From UBA5738 sp049641805 (GTDB lineage Bacteria; Patescibacteriota; Minisyncoccia; Minisyncoccales; UBA5738), in NCBI GenBank assembly GCA_049641805.1, contig JBARNX010000061.1, positions 1 to 33,602 of the forward strand: a stretch of DNA of 33,602 bases, given 5' to 3'. Under the pieces are notes generated by a model, which did not search any database, had not been told where the DNA came from, and saw only the letters and a list, made by a program, of their open reading frames with translations. This document shows positions 16,661-25,311 of this stretch, in pieces (within the stretch, counting starts at the first letter, position 1; each line of letters begins with the position of its first letter). A program made the translations under genes and the position numbers.

Positions 16661-17533
16661 TTACCAGACTTTGTTGAATTCCCAACCTTGTTTTTTGGCG
16701 TTCTCGAAATAGTTGCGCAAGATTGTTTCGGAATTCCGGTCAGTCTGGTTTTTTCCGATAATGTAATGCATGCAAAGCAACAATCCCAGATAAGAATCTC
16801 CGTTTAATTCATAAGCATCGCCCGCGCCATCATACTTGCAGTTCAGGCAAAACACCAAGCGGTCGGGATTTGGCTGCAACAACATACCATGCGCCGCGTT
16901 AGAATATCCGCCCGCGTCCGCGCCGATGCCGTCCAGCGTTTCGGCAATTTTCCGCTTGGCCATTCTGCCGATAATTTCGTATTTATCGTCGGCAAGAAAG
17001 AAAATGAATTTGTATTTGCGCAAATCGGGAACCTGCAAATTTTTCATCATGTCCGCCAAGCCGGCAATATCTTCTTTTAAAATCCCATACAGCATGGCCG
17101 CGTAGGTGCTCACGTTATAAGTCGGCGGTTCCATGATCGCGGGAAACACAAAAATATCTTCGGGCTTTAGAAATTTTCCCGCGGGCGGTTCGGGGTTGGA
17201 AGTAATCAATTTGGGCTGCCAGCCGTTTTCCGTGAGCCACTGCGCCATTTTAACGCCGTCTTTCGCGCCCGACGCGTTAACGATATATATATTTGAATCG
17301 CGCTCGGGATTGTTTTCAAAAAATCTTTTGTAATCAACCACGGAAAATCCAACGCCGCCGAAATTCTGCGCCAGAATTCGTCCCGTGTTATCGGCATCGC
17401 CCGCGCCCACAAAAACATTGCGGCTTGATTTTACGACTTTTAATTCCGGATATTTCCAGTTCGCCAAATTTTTGGCCGCCTCAACCGCGTAATAATCCAA
17501 TTTTTCAATTTTATCGATTTTTTTCTCTTCCAT
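16661..17533 (-). CDS. SIS-like sugar-isomerase homologue
   Basis: A 290-residue protein that looks like a divergent double-SIS (phosphosugar isomerase) fold. The first half has VFVGAGDADNTGRILAQNFGG, a strand NIYIVNASGAKDGVKMAQWL and PTYNVSTYAAML. The second half has KFIFFLADDKYEIIGRMA and an NAAHGMLL segment resembling the E-x-x-HG region of GlmS- and PGI/PMI-type isomerases. Catalytic residues cannot be assigned with confidence, so the substrate is unknown. The start ATG lies 11 nt from the end of repeat copy C, which forms its leader. It is transcribed alone. Confidence 0.5.
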   Translation of the reverse strand: MEEKKIDKIEKLDYYAVEAAKNLANWKYPELKVVKSSRNVFVGAGDADNTGRILAQNFGGVGFSVVDYKRFFENNPERDSNIYIVNASGAKDGVKMAQWLTENGWQPKLITSNPEPPAGKFLKPEDIFVFPAIMEPPTYNVSTYAAMLYGILKEDIAGLADMMKNLQVPDLRKYKFIFFLADDKYEIIGRMAKRKIAETLDGIGADAGGYSNAAHGMLLQPNPDRLVFCLNCKYDGAGDAYELNGDSYLGLLLCMHYIIGKNQTDRNSETILRNYFENAKKQGWEFNKVW

Positions 17534-17544
17534 GATTTTAATTT

Positions 17545-17673
17545 TATTCTTTTTATACCCCGTCAGCTTGCCGCGGGGAACAAAAATAATGAAGATTCCT
17601 TAGCGAAACGCAAGTAATCTTGAAGGAAACATCCTTTGGTTGATGGCGGGGTTAATATCCCGACATCAATATA
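17545..17673 (-). repeat. Dispersed three-hairpin repeat, copy C
   Basis: Minus-strand copy of the element at 34-135 and 4444-4551, sharing ATATTAACCCCGCCATCAAC, AAGGATGTTTCCTT and the CCCCG/CGGGG hairpin with AAGCTGA (17558-17562 with 17574-17578). It differs by an insertion of about 25 nt that itself forms a bulged hairpin (AAGATT...AATCTT) beside the second stem. As in copy B, the AT tail leads straight into a start codon. Upstream, a degenerate CTACC-N4-GGGTA echoes the palindrome that precedes copy B. Confidence 0.75.
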
Positions 17674-17782
17674 TTTTTTTATTTACCCGCTAGGTAGTTT
17701 ATTTATTAGCAGAATAACCTGGCAACTATTTTTTGGCAAGCTCGCGTTTTGGCATTCCCGGAAAAGTTTGTATTATTTTCAT

Positions 17783-17899
17783 CTATTGGATTAAAAGCTG
17801 TTCCCGACGAACTAAAATTCCCGGCATAACATTCTCTTTGGCCTCCACTGCGGCAAGAATTGGAATTAAAACGCTTACTAAAATACGGGCGGCTTCTTT
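17783..17899 (-). pseudogene. Possible truncated gene 3' end
   Basis: A 38-codon minus-strand open frame, bounded upstream by a stop and with no ATG near its front, reads like the tail of a protein (ILAAVEAKENVMPGIL, then VRREQLL). Codon choice (GCC, CCG, CGG) resembles the flanking genome rather than the adjacent operon. It may be a relic of a gene cut off when argS arrived. This is weak evidence. The rest of 17676-17928 shows nothing recognisable. Confidence 0.2.
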
Positions 17900-17928
17900 T
17901 TAGGGAAACCGCGCCAAAATTGCCTTGC

Positions 17929-19758
17929 CTACATCTTCTCGGGAACTTTGATGTTAAGCAAGGACAAACCTTTCTTGATCACTATGGCTACACCTTTGCT
18001 CAATGCTATCCTCGAATTCCGCAGCCCTTGATCTTCAGTCTTAAGAATCGATGTCTCACCGTAGAAGCTGTTGAAGAGAAGAGCCAATTCCTCCAAATAA
18101 ACACAAATTAAATGGGGAGAATCATTTTCCTGGCTTTTTACAACAACTTCTGGGAACATCATCAGCTTCTTAGCGATGTCGAATTCAATCTTTGTTTCGA
18201 ACGCTATGTCGCTTTTACTTAATGCTTCCCAATCAATCTCGCTGTAAGCTTCCACAAGCTTCCTCAAGATCGAATTGATACGGGCATACGTATACTGCAA
18301 ATAGACTGCGCTGCCGCCTTCAAGATTCAGCATCTTTTCCCAGTCAAAGGAGATGTTCTTGACCCTTGACTGGCTCAAGTCGTTGTAAATTATCGCCCCG
18401 AGGCCGATAATTTCCGCCACTTCATCCATGATAGCTGATCCGGCATCGGAATTCTTCTGGGAAAGGATTTGTTTCGATTTCTCGATCGATTGGGAGATTA
18501 GCTCTTCCAATTCAATGAGAGTTCCTTTCCTGGTTGACATTTTCTTGCCGCCAACCAATACCATGCCGAACCCGATGTGTTTGGCGCGCGTCTTGGCGGG
18601 CAAATACCCGGCAATTTCAGCGAATGCGAACAATTGCTTGAAATTAAGCTCCTGTTCGCTGCCCACAACATACAGGATGGCATCCGGGTTGAACTCCTTA
18701 ACGCGGAATATGAGCGTTGCCAAATCCCTGGTCAGATACAATGTTGTTCCATCCTGTTTCCTTAACAGAAAAGAAGGAATACCTGCCATATCTACTACTA
18801 CTGCTTCCGAGGTTTCCTCTTTCTTGCAAAGGTCGCGCGATAGGCATTGGGCCACTAATTCATCAGCTTGAGCCGTAAAAAAGCTTTCGCCGATGGTGGT
18901 GTCGAATTCAACACCCAATTTTGCGTAGACACGGTCGAAATCTGCCAGGCTCAAATCCCTGAAGTTCTTCCAGAGGGCGACCATTTCCGGGTCTTTCTCC
19001 TCAAGACGCGCAAATAACTCGCGGGCTTTGTCTTTTATTGAGGAATCATTTTCTGCGACCTCGTGGAATTTTACATACAGGTTTTTGAGCTCGTTGATGG
19101 GATCTTTCGCAATCTTGCCCTTGTCGCCCCATGTTTTAACGGCATAGATAAGGGCGCCGAACTGGGTGCCCCAATCTCCCACATGGTTGTCTTTTACCAC
19201 ACTGAATCCTGTCGCGTGGTAAATATTTGCAAGTGCCTGTCCAATGATAGTGGACCTCAAGTGGCCAACGCCGATCGGCTTTGCAATATTCGGAGCCGAG
19301 TAGTCGATAACAACGACTTTGCCGGCATTGACATTGCTTTCGCCATAGCGTTCTCCTAGATTAAGGATATTTGCAAGGATCTGCTGGTAGAGCTTTGTTT
19401 TGTCTGTATCCAAATTCACGAAAGCCCCCACAACAGATGCTCCCTTTATTAGTCCTTTACTGCCAACGAGCGCATCAGCAATCTTTTTTGCCGCCACATT
19501 TGGTTTCTGGTTCGCGATCTTCGCCAACTTAAAAATTTCCAGCGAAAGATCGGAATTTATATGGACTGGCGGAACAGATAGATCCACCGATACACCACAG
19601 ATGCTGAGCGTTTTATCGATAACTTTGGCTATTTCGTCTTTAAGCTGCCCTAAGGGATAGATGCTTGCATCCACATATTCGCGAAGCTTTTCCTTCTCAA
19701 TCTTCTTCTTTGCCGTATCTACCGATACGGCAACCTCTTTTTCGTAATCTGCCTTCAT
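17929..19758 (-). CDS. argS: Arginyl-tRNA synthetase
   Basis: A 609-residue class I aminoacyl-tRNA synthetase that charges tRNA-Arg. The N-terminal Add1 domain (about 1-120) is followed by the catalytic core with NIAKPIGVGHLRSTIIGQ, the KMS loop GKKMSTRKG (Met407), and the C-terminal DALR anticodon-binding domain (YTYARINSILRK to the end). The first His of the HxGH signature is Gly163; His166 is kept. Position 1 is also known to vary in some ArgS proteins, from memory Ser in some Firmicutes. The start is set at 19758 because GGAGG sits 8 nt before this ATG; the frame stays open to 19815. It has its own promoter at 19883-19911. It follows the radical SAM operon but is probably independent of it. 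Confidence 0.96.
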   Translation of the reverse strand: MKADYEKEVAVSVDTAKKKIEKEKLREYVDASIYPLGQLKDEIAKVIDKTLSICGVSVDLSVPPVHINSDLSLEIFKLAKIANQKPNVAAKKIADALVGSKGLIKGASVVGAFVNLDTDKTKLYQQILANILNLGERYGESNVNAGKVVVIDYSAPNIAKPIGVGHLRSTIIGQALANIYHATGFSVVKDNHVGDWGTQFGALIYAVKTWGDKGKIAKDPINELKNLYVKFHEVAENDSSIKDKARELFARLEEKDPEMVALWKNFRDLSLADFDRVYAKLGVEFDTTIGESFFTAQADELVAQCLSRDLCKKEETSEAVVVDMAGIPSFLLRKQDGTTLYLTRDLATLIFRVKEFNPDAILYVVGSEQELNFKQLFAFAEIAGYLPAKTRAKHIGFGMVLVGGKKMSTRKGTLIELEELISQSIEKSKQILSQKNSDAGSAIMDEVAEIIGLGAIIYNDLSQSRVKNISFDWEKMLNLEGGSAVYLQYTYARINSILRKLVEAYSEIDWEALSKSDIAFETKIEFDIAKKLMMFPEVVVKSQENDSPHLICVYLEELALLFNSFYGETSILKTEDQGLRNSRIALSKGVAIVIKKGLSLLNIKVPEKM

Positions 19759-19882
19759 GAATTTAACCTCCATTGATTTATTGAGCGCCCAAACACAATT
19801 GAGCTGTATAGCCATAGCTATAAGTCAAAATCATGTTAAAGAACGCTTACACATAAATTAATATGTGCAACATTACGTTTAT

Positions 19883-19911
19883 ATTATACAATTTCATATG
19901 AAAAAAGTCAA
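19883..19911 (-). promoter_or_regulatory. Promoter of argS with a long leader
   Basis: On the minus strand -35 TTGACT (19911-19906), a 17-nt spacer and a perfect -10 TATAAT (19888-19883). Transcription would begin near 19876, leaving a leader of about 118 nt before the argS ATG. The leader holds two small hairpins (ACATA/TATGT and TATAGC-TATG-GCTATA, about 19811-19826). Confidence 0.7.
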
Positions 19912-19928
19912 AGCGTTTCGCCATTACT

Positions 19929-19959
19929 AAAAAAATTATCCTAAATCCAGCAATTTGGG
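19929..19959 (-). terminator. Possible terminator of the radical SAM operon
   Basis: On the minus strand CCCAAAT and ATTTAGG pair with one mismatch around TGCTGG, followed by ATA-A and seven T. It overlaps the stop codon of the SPASM-only gene. Confidence 0.4.
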
Positions 19960-20888
19960 TCTTCTTCCCAAAGATCTTTGAATTCATCCAGAGCGTCTGC
20001 CCGGCAACCGCCGCATTTAAGCTTATATTTGCATTTTTTGCATTTGCCTTTTAATTTATTTCTTGTCATAAAATCTTTGAAAATATCGGAATTCCCCCAA
20101 ATCTCCAAAAACCTTTCTTTTTTAAGGTATCCGGCAGTAATATCTGAAAGCGCAGCGCACGGATGCACTTTTCCTTCCGGCGATATGTAGCAGGATATTG
20201 ATCCGGCCGAGCATCCTCCCATCACATCCAGGCGTTGTTGGGATTTTTGCAATAATATTTTATGGGGACAACTCATTAACGAAATTTTTCCTTGGTTACT
20301 GTTTCTCAATTTCCTGTCGTTTTTTACCAGATAATAAAGCAGCTTCTTATAATCCTTATGCGGAAATTCTTCCAATGAAAGCCCGTAATGCTTTGCCATG
20401 ATGGAACGCGCGATTACTAGCATATCTATGCGTTTTTTTACCATCATGTCGATTAGCTGCGGTATCGTTTTCAAAGCATTTTTATCCGCGACATATATGA
20501 TTTCAACTCCAAGCCCGTATTTTTTGGCAATGTCGATTGATTTTAAAGCTGTCTGATAACTGCCCTCTCCTAGTAATAAATCATTCTCTTTTTCTAAGAT
20601 ACTCTGCATTGGCAGCATTATCGCCCGAACTTTCAACTCAACAAATTTCCTAGCATATTCTTCTTTAAGGCGTCGCACATAAATACCAATTGATTTAACC
20701 CCTTTCTTATTGGCATAATCGATAAAATCAAAAATATATGGAAAATCATAAATATTCCCGCCAATGTTAATGTAAAAGCCAAAATTGGAAAAGAAATCAT
20801 CTAGAAGATTAAAATAATCCTTCTTTTGCAAGGAGTTTTTGCCAAAATTTATCAATAAGTCGGAGCTTGGATGAAAATTAATTTTCAT
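19941..20888 (-). CDS. SPASM-domain protein lacking the radical SAM cluster motif
   Basis: A 315-residue last gene of the operon. Its C-terminal SPASM domain is intact and very like its neighbours': GGCSAG, CYISPEGKVHPC, CKKCKYKLKCGGCRADA and the closing EEDPNCWI, suitable for auxiliary 4Fe-4S clusters. The N-terminal two thirds has barrel-like alternation but no CxxxCxxC, so it cannot bind the SAM-cleaving cluster. It resembles the SPASM-only partners in multi-gene radical SAM peptide systems (for example the GeoRSP type, from family knowledge) and may be a scaffold or electron-transfer subunit. It overlaps the preceding gene by 11 nt, so it is translationally coupled. Confidence 0.8.
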   Translation of the reverse strand: MKINFHPSSDLLINFGKNSLQKKDYFNLLDDFFSNFGFYINIGGNIYDFPYIFDFIDYANKKGVKSIGIYVRRLKEEYARKFVELKVRAIMLPMQSILEKENDLLLGEGSYQTALKSIDIAKKYGLGVEIIYVADKNALKTIPQLIDMMVKKRIDMLVIARSIMAKHYGLSLEEFPHKDYKKLLYYLVKNDRKLRNSNQGKISLMSCPHKILLQKSQQRLDVMGGCSAGSISCYISPEGKVHPCAALSDITAGYLKKERFLEIWGNSDIFKDFMTRNKLKGKCKKCKYKLKCGGCRADALDEFKDLWEEDPNCWI

Positions 20889-21960
20889 TTTTATGTTTGT
20901 CCGGCAGCCAGCAGCCCGGATCGGCAGCGTATATGTCTTTTTTTGTTAACATGGCAACGGCCCGGCAGCCCTTGCATAAAAATTTATAATCGCATCTTCC
21001 GCATTTGCCCTTTAGCCTTTTTGATCTCCGGATATTTGAAAAAAGCTCCGATTTCCAAACCTTCCTGAGCTCGGCTGCATTCTTTACTTTACGATATTCG
21101 TCAATATAAGCGCATGGAGCAGCAATATTGCCCGGCATAATGCAACAGGAAACAGCCGCCGCGCCGCATCCTTTCCAGATGGCTTCATTTGATGTTATAT
21201 GCGTTTTTGATGTTTTTCTGTGTTTTATTATCTCTTTTGATAATCCCAAAAATGATTTGCTTTCCAAAAATGGCCAATCTTTAACGGTATAAAACGGGCA
21301 ACTCGGCAGCCTCATGAATGAAAATTGCCCAACGCCGTACTTTTCACAAAATTCAATATACCTTTTTATATTCTGCCTATTGTTTTCACTTATTGAAAAT
21401 ATTAAGGAAGAATAAACATCTTCCCTTTTAAATAACTCCAAATTTTTAATTATACCGCTATAATTATTCCGGTATTTCGCATGTTCATTTTCCAATCCAT
21501 GCATTTTCATTTGTATTTTTTGCACCCCCTGCTGTCGCATCTTCCTTAATTCCGAAAGCGAAATCCGCCTTTCAACATTAACCGATACCTGAAATTCCAG
21601 CTTGCAACTTATCGTCAATATCTGCCAAAAATCCTTGTGGTCTATCGAATTACCGTCAAATATTATATAGTTTGTACCGATCTTTTTGAAAAAATGAAGA
21701 AAATCAATAAAACCGCCGGTATTATACTCTTTATCTGCCAGTTTACGCGATGCAATTCCGCAAACCGGGCAATTTTCTTGGCAGGACAGCGAGAGGTAAA
21801 CGAAAACAGTGTCGATGCTTTGTTCCATGCTTCTTTTCAACGATCCAACGGCTCCGGGAATCCGTTTTAAAAAATCCCATTGCATTGACCCCACCGGCTT
21901 TTTTTTAATGTCAAAATCAATTTTTTTTGTGATTTTATCAATATGGATGTAATTTGGCAT
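20878..21960 (-). CDS. Divergent radical SAM/SPASM protein
   Basis: A 360-residue protein. The cluster motif is CQENCPVC (Cys60, Cys64, Cys67), preceded by an unusually long N-terminal extension of about 55 residues. The usual GGEP SAM-binding motif after strand 2 is replaced by FDGNSID, so SAM chemistry may be altered or lost. The SPASM part is complete: GCGAAAVSCCIMPGNIAAPC, CGRCDYKFLCKGCRAVA and DPGCWL. It is fifth among the enzyme genes, 18 nt after the previous gene and overlapping the next by 11 nt. A role on the shared peptide substrate is inferred from context. Confidence 0.82.
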   Translation of the reverse strand: MPNYIHIDKITKKIDFDIKKKPVGSMQWDFLKRIPGAVGSLKRSMEQSIDTVFVYLSLSCQENCPVCGIASRKLADKEYNTGGFIDFLHFFKKIGTNYIIFDGNSIDHKDFWQILTISCKLEFQVSVNVERRISLSELRKMRQQGVQKIQMKMHGLENEHAKYRNNYSGIIKNLELFKREDVYSSLIFSISENNRQNIKRYIEFCEKYGVGQFSFMRLPSCPFYTVKDWPFLESKSFLGLSKEIIKHRKTSKTHITSNEAIWKGCGAAAVSCCIMPGNIAAPCAYIDEYRKVKNAAELRKVWKSELFSNIRRSKRLKGKCGRCDYKFLCKGCRAVAMLTKKDIYAADPGCWLPDKHKNEN

Positions 21961-21978
21961 AAGCCGCCTTATAAATGA

Positions 21979-22989
21979 TTAGTGCCTCATTAAAGGATCT
22001 TTGCCCGCGAGATCACCGGAAACAATATATGAGGCTACGCGGGATCCGCCTTTGCATTTGTCCAGCCATTTGCATTGCTTGCATTCTATAGGCAATAGTC
22101 CATATTCCCTGAATTTCCTGACATTTGCGCTGTTCCAAGTTTCAATTATCGAATCATTGAATACATTTCCCATTATCTCTCCATAGGCATAATCTGCGAG
22201 AATATTACCTTCCGGATCGATTATCAAAGTCGAATGGCCTTCTCCGTAAAATGCGCCTGAACAAACCACCGCCGCCTTCTCCTCGTCGCCAATAGCGCAA
22301 AAAGGAAACGGATTGTTCAATACTTCGCCGTCGCCATATTTATCGGCAAATTTATCCTTTATTGCGGTCAGCTTTTCTATCAACTGCGCACAATCATCAC
22401 CGACATATGTAATCTTATTTTGCGGCGTTGGAATCTGCCTCAGACAAAACCAATAGTCAACGCCAAGGTTATATGCCTGGTCGGCAACTTTCTCCAATTC
22501 GTTGATGTTTTTTTTGGTGGCAACAGTGCAAGCCCACAGAAAATCCTTTTTCCGGTTTTTTAAAAGCTGTATCGCTCGAAGTTTTCTTGCAAATCCGCCG
22601 GGAAATCCGGTTTGGATATCGTTTTCTTTTTCACCGATCGTTGGCAGGGAAATTAGAACCATATCAACATCGCTCGCCAACTTTTTTGCTACCTCTGAAT
22701 CTACTAATGTTCCATTTGTATTAATCCGCACTTGAAGCCCTCTTGATTTGGCGTGCCTAATCAGCTCGAATATATCTTTTCTCATCAAAGGTTCGCCGCC
22801 CGTAAACCTTATTTGTTTGATGCCTTCATTGGCAACTTTATCAATGATTAATTTGGATTGCGAGGTATCCAGATCATTTTTTCCTTGCCTTCCGTCTTTT
22901 GCGAAAGTATTTTTATTATGGCAAAAAAAACATTGGCAATTGCAATGTCTGGTGGCTTCAAATCGTATTTCTTTTGGTCTTGTCAACAT
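21979..22989 (-). CDS. Radical SAM protein with a reduced SPASM domain
   Basis: A 336-residue protein. It has a canonical cluster motif CNCQCFFC (Cys16, Cys20, Cys23), the GGEP motif in IRFTGGEPLMRKD and the RINTNGTL segment. The SPASM region is partly degenerate: VVCSGAFYGEG and IECKQCKWLDKCKGG keep their Cys, but the position after DPEGNI carries no Cys and the closing DPxCW is replaced by KDPLMRH, so fewer auxiliary clusters can be ligated. The start is placed at 22989 (MLTRPKEIRFEATRHCN); a longer open frame would overlap the previous gene by about 180 nt. It lies 10 nt after the preceding radical SAM gene. Confidence 0.87.
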   Translation of the reverse strand: MLTRPKEIRFEATRHCNCQCFFCHNKNTFAKDGRQGKNDLDTSQSKLIIDKVANEGIKQIRFTGGEPLMRKDIFELIRHAKSRGLQVRINTNGTLVDSEVAKKLASDVDMVLISLPTIGEKENDIQTGFPGGFARKLRAIQLLKNRKKDFLWACTVATKKNINELEKVADQAYNLGVDYWFCLRQIPTPQNKITYVGDDCAQLIEKLTAIKDKFADKYGDGEVLNNPFPFCAIGDEEKAAVVCSGAFYGEGHSTLIIDPEGNILADYAYGEIMGNVFNDSIIETWNSANVRKFREYGLLPIECKQCKWLDKCKGGSRVASYIVSGDLAGKDPLMRH

Positions 22990-22999
22990 TTTGGAAAAA

Positions 23000-24025
23000 T
23001 TATAACCAGCAGCCGGGATCCGCGCCCATAATATTCCCACAATCCAGATAAGCCGCCGTCCGGCAGCCGCCGCATGCATTAAGATGTTTGCATTTACTGC
23101 ATTTTCCTTCATATTTTCTGGCGCGGATTTTTTTAAATAAAGCGGATTTGTTCCACAGGTCGTAGATCGTGGAATCATAAATAGATCCTACTGTCAAAGG
23201 CATTTGTGAGCATGATGTAACAGTGCCATCGGCATTAATATGCATCGATATTACGCCTGAAGGGCAACCCCTGATCGCATCCTTTATGTAAGAATGCTGC
23301 TTCATGAAATCCGGATATTTTTGGGCAACTAATATAGAAAGCGGCGTTTCCACCTTTATATTGAAATTTTTACTGTCAAACAGTATCTTTTGTTCGTATA
23401 TTTTCTCTATCAAAGACTTTCTTTCCAGCGGAGAAAGCTCCAAATCTTTCAAGTCCTTGCCTCTTCCCACCGGCTTGAATCTGATAAAGCCTATGCCGGC
23501 GGCGCCTAATCCGTAGAATAATTTTATAAGTCTGTCCACATCGCCCATGTTTTGGCGCGAAATTACCGTCATTATTCCAGTGTCAATCCCCGCTTTTTTG
23601 GCGTTTTTAAAGCCTTCAATCGCTTTTTTAAAGGAACCATGCCCCCTTATGGCATCATGATTGTTTTCCAACCCATCGATGGATATTTCCATGTGGTCAA
23701 CGCCATTTTTCTTCAAATCTTGAGCATACTTTTCCGTCAGCAGCTGGCCGTTTGTATTCAAAAACAGCATCATGCCCCGCTCTTTGATCGCCCTAGTTAT
23801 TGAAAGTAGGTCATTTCGGATCAAAGGCTCGCCTCCCGCTAAAGAAACCAGACATGTACCCAGTTCGTTTAACTCGTCCAGGATTGATAGGATCTTTTTT
23901 AAAGGAATGTCGGGAATCTTGGAATCAAATGTGGCATTAGCGTAACAATGTCTGCATCTTAAGTTGCATCTGTTCGTAATGTCCAGCCCAACAGTTAAAG
24001 GCCCTTTTAAATTTATTCCTTCCAT
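23000..24025 (-). CDS. Radical SAM/SPASM protein
   Basis: A 341-residue full-length radical SAM enzyme. The cluster motif is CNLRCRHC (Cys20, Cys24, Cys27), the SAM site is LAGGEPLIRND, and the SPASM domain has CPSGVISMHINADGTVTSC, CSKCKHLNACGGCRTAA and closing GADPGCWL. SPASM enzymes of this size usually modify ribosomal peptides (thioether, C-C or C-N crosslinks, or epimerisation); which reaction applies here cannot be told from sequence. It overlaps the PqqD-like gene by 13 nt, which suggests that the two act together. Confidence 0.93.
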   Translation of the reverse strand: MEGINLKGPLTVGLDITNRCNLRCRHCYANATFDSKIPDIPLKKILSILDELNELGTCLVSLAGGEPLIRNDLLSITRAIKERGMMLFLNTNGQLLTEKYAQDLKKNGVDHMEISIDGLENNHDAIRGHGSFKKAIEGFKNAKKAGIDTGIMTVISRQNMGDVDRLIKLFYGLGAAGIGFIRFKPVGRGKDLKDLELSPLERKSLIEKIYEQKILFDSKNFNIKVETPLSILVAQKYPDFMKQHSYIKDAIRGCPSGVISMHINADGTVTSCSQMPLTVGSIYDSTIYDLWNKSALFKKIRARKYEGKCSKCKHLNACGGCRTAAYLDCGNIMGADPGCWL

Positions 24026-24282
24026 TTTATGATTTTTCTTTTCATTAAATCATCCAGAAAAACCTTTATTTCTTTTTTAACTTCTTGTTCGTCTGCGACC
24101 AGTTCGTCCGCAACTAATTTCGCTATGTCCGCGGCAGAATTTTTGCCGTCGCATTTATTTAAGATATTGATGCCATCCTCGGTTAATAAATGAAACCCGC
24201 TCGTATCCAAGTTGAATACAACATACCCTTTGTCTTCCTTTTTAATCCTGACATTGCCTTTTACCGGAGTTTTATCTGCCAT
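24013..24282 (-). CDS. PqqD-like peptide-recognition protein (RRE)
   Basis: An 89-residue protein with the PqqD fold: an N-terminal three-strand beta part (NVRIKKEDKGYVVFNLDTSGFHLL) and C-terminal helices (LTEDGINILNKCDGKNSAADIAKLVADEL). Stand-alone PqqD proteins bind the leader of a precursor peptide and deliver it to a radical SAM/SPASM partner. It lies between two such enzymes, 9 nt after one and overlapping the next. This gene is the strongest sign that the operon modifies a peptide rather than a small molecule. Confidence 0.9.
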   Translation of the reverse strand: MADKTPVKGNVRIKKEDKGYVVFNLDTSGFHLLTEDGINILNKCDGKNSAADIAKLVADELVADEQEVKKEIKVFLDDLMKRKIIKWKE

Positions 24283-24291
24283 GTTTTTAAA

Positions 24292-25311
24292 TTAATTATT
24301 TAACCAGCAAGAAGGATCCTGTGCGCAAACATCGCCGCTGGCATGGAATGCGGCCGCCCTGCATCCTCCGCAAATGTTTATATATTCGCATTTGCCACAT
24401 TTTCCCTTTAAATTTCCCTTTCGCCGCCTCAATTTTTTAAAAAGGCTGTGGTTCTCCCAGATATCCCTCAATGATTGCTCCCGTATACTGGCAATTCTTT
24501 TATACATCCGGGTGCAAGGAGTTACGTATCCATCCGGGGTAATGCACGATCCAAGGATGCCAGCACTGCATCCGCCGCAAACATTATCGCTTTTTTTGTA
24601 AATATTTGTCAGTTTGTTAAGTTTTTTGTCGGTAAATTGCAAAAGCGGATCGTTTGACCAAATCTTTATCTTTGAGTTTTTCTCCCTTAACTTGGCCAGT
24701 TTCGAAAGACTTGTTTTTAATTCTTGCGGTGACAATGTTTGGTCCCGCATATCCGCGCCCCTGCCTTCGGGAACGAATCTTTCAAACGCTATCCCGTCAA
24801 CGCCTAGCGAAGAAAAAAAATCCAGCATTTTCTCCATGCTGCCGATGTTCATTTTCGACAATGTTGTCATCACGGAAACTTTGATTCCAGATTTCATGCA
24901 TGCTTTAATCCCGTTCAAGGCCAGCTGAAACGCATTATTCAAGCCCCTGAAATCATTGTGCTTTTTAGGATCATGGGAATCTATTGAAACTTGGACGCTG
25001 TCCAAGTACGCATATTCTTTTAACTTTTTGGCAACGGCATCAGTAATCAGCGTGCCATTGCTTGTTATCATTGTATGGATTTTTTTCTTGTTGCAATAAC
25101 CCAATATTTTGAAAAATCCTTTATGCAAAAAAGGTTCGCCGCCGCTTAGAATAATGTATTGCGTGCCAAGCTTATCCAGATCATCAATCAACCTTTTGAT
25201 TTCCGCAAGGGACAATTCATTTTCCAGCTTTTGCCCCGCACTAGCATAACAATGCTTGCATCTTAGGTTGCATTGATTTGTAATATGCAACACGCACAAA
25301 TTATGAATCAT
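24292..25311 (-). CDS. Radical SAM/SPASM protein, first enzyme of the operon
   Basis: A 339-residue full-length enzyme. The cluster motif CNLRCKHC (Cys14, Cys18, Cys21) is close to the N-terminus; SAM-site motifs ILSGGEPFLHKG and MITSNGTL follow. The SPASM domain has CGGCSAGILGSCITPDGYVTPC, CGKCEYINICGGCRAAA and the closing AQDPSCWL. It is a clear paralogue of the enzyme at 23000-24025. It is the first gene after the 34-codon peptide gene, from which it is separated by 65 nt with a weak inverted repeat (TTCGTT/AACGAA, 25334-25360) and no strong terminator, so both can be on one transcript. No Shine-Dalgarno is visible. Confidence 0.93.
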   Translation of the reverse strand: MIHNLCVLHITNQCNLRCKHCYASAGQKLENELSLAEIKRLIDDLDKLGTQYIILSGGEPFLHKGFFKILGYCNKKKIHTMITSNGTLITDAVAKKLKEYAYLDSVQVSIDSHDPKKHNDFRGLNNAFQLALNGIKACMKSGIKVSVMTTLSKMNIGSMEKMLDFFSSLGVDGIAFERFVPEGRGADMRDQTLSPQELKTSLSKLAKLREKNSKIKIWSNDPLLQFTDKKLNKLTNIYKKSDNVCGGCSAGILGSCITPDGYVTPCTRMYKRIASIREQSLRDIWENHSLFKKLRRRKGNLKGKCGKCEYINICGGCRAAAFHASGDVCAQDPSCWLNN

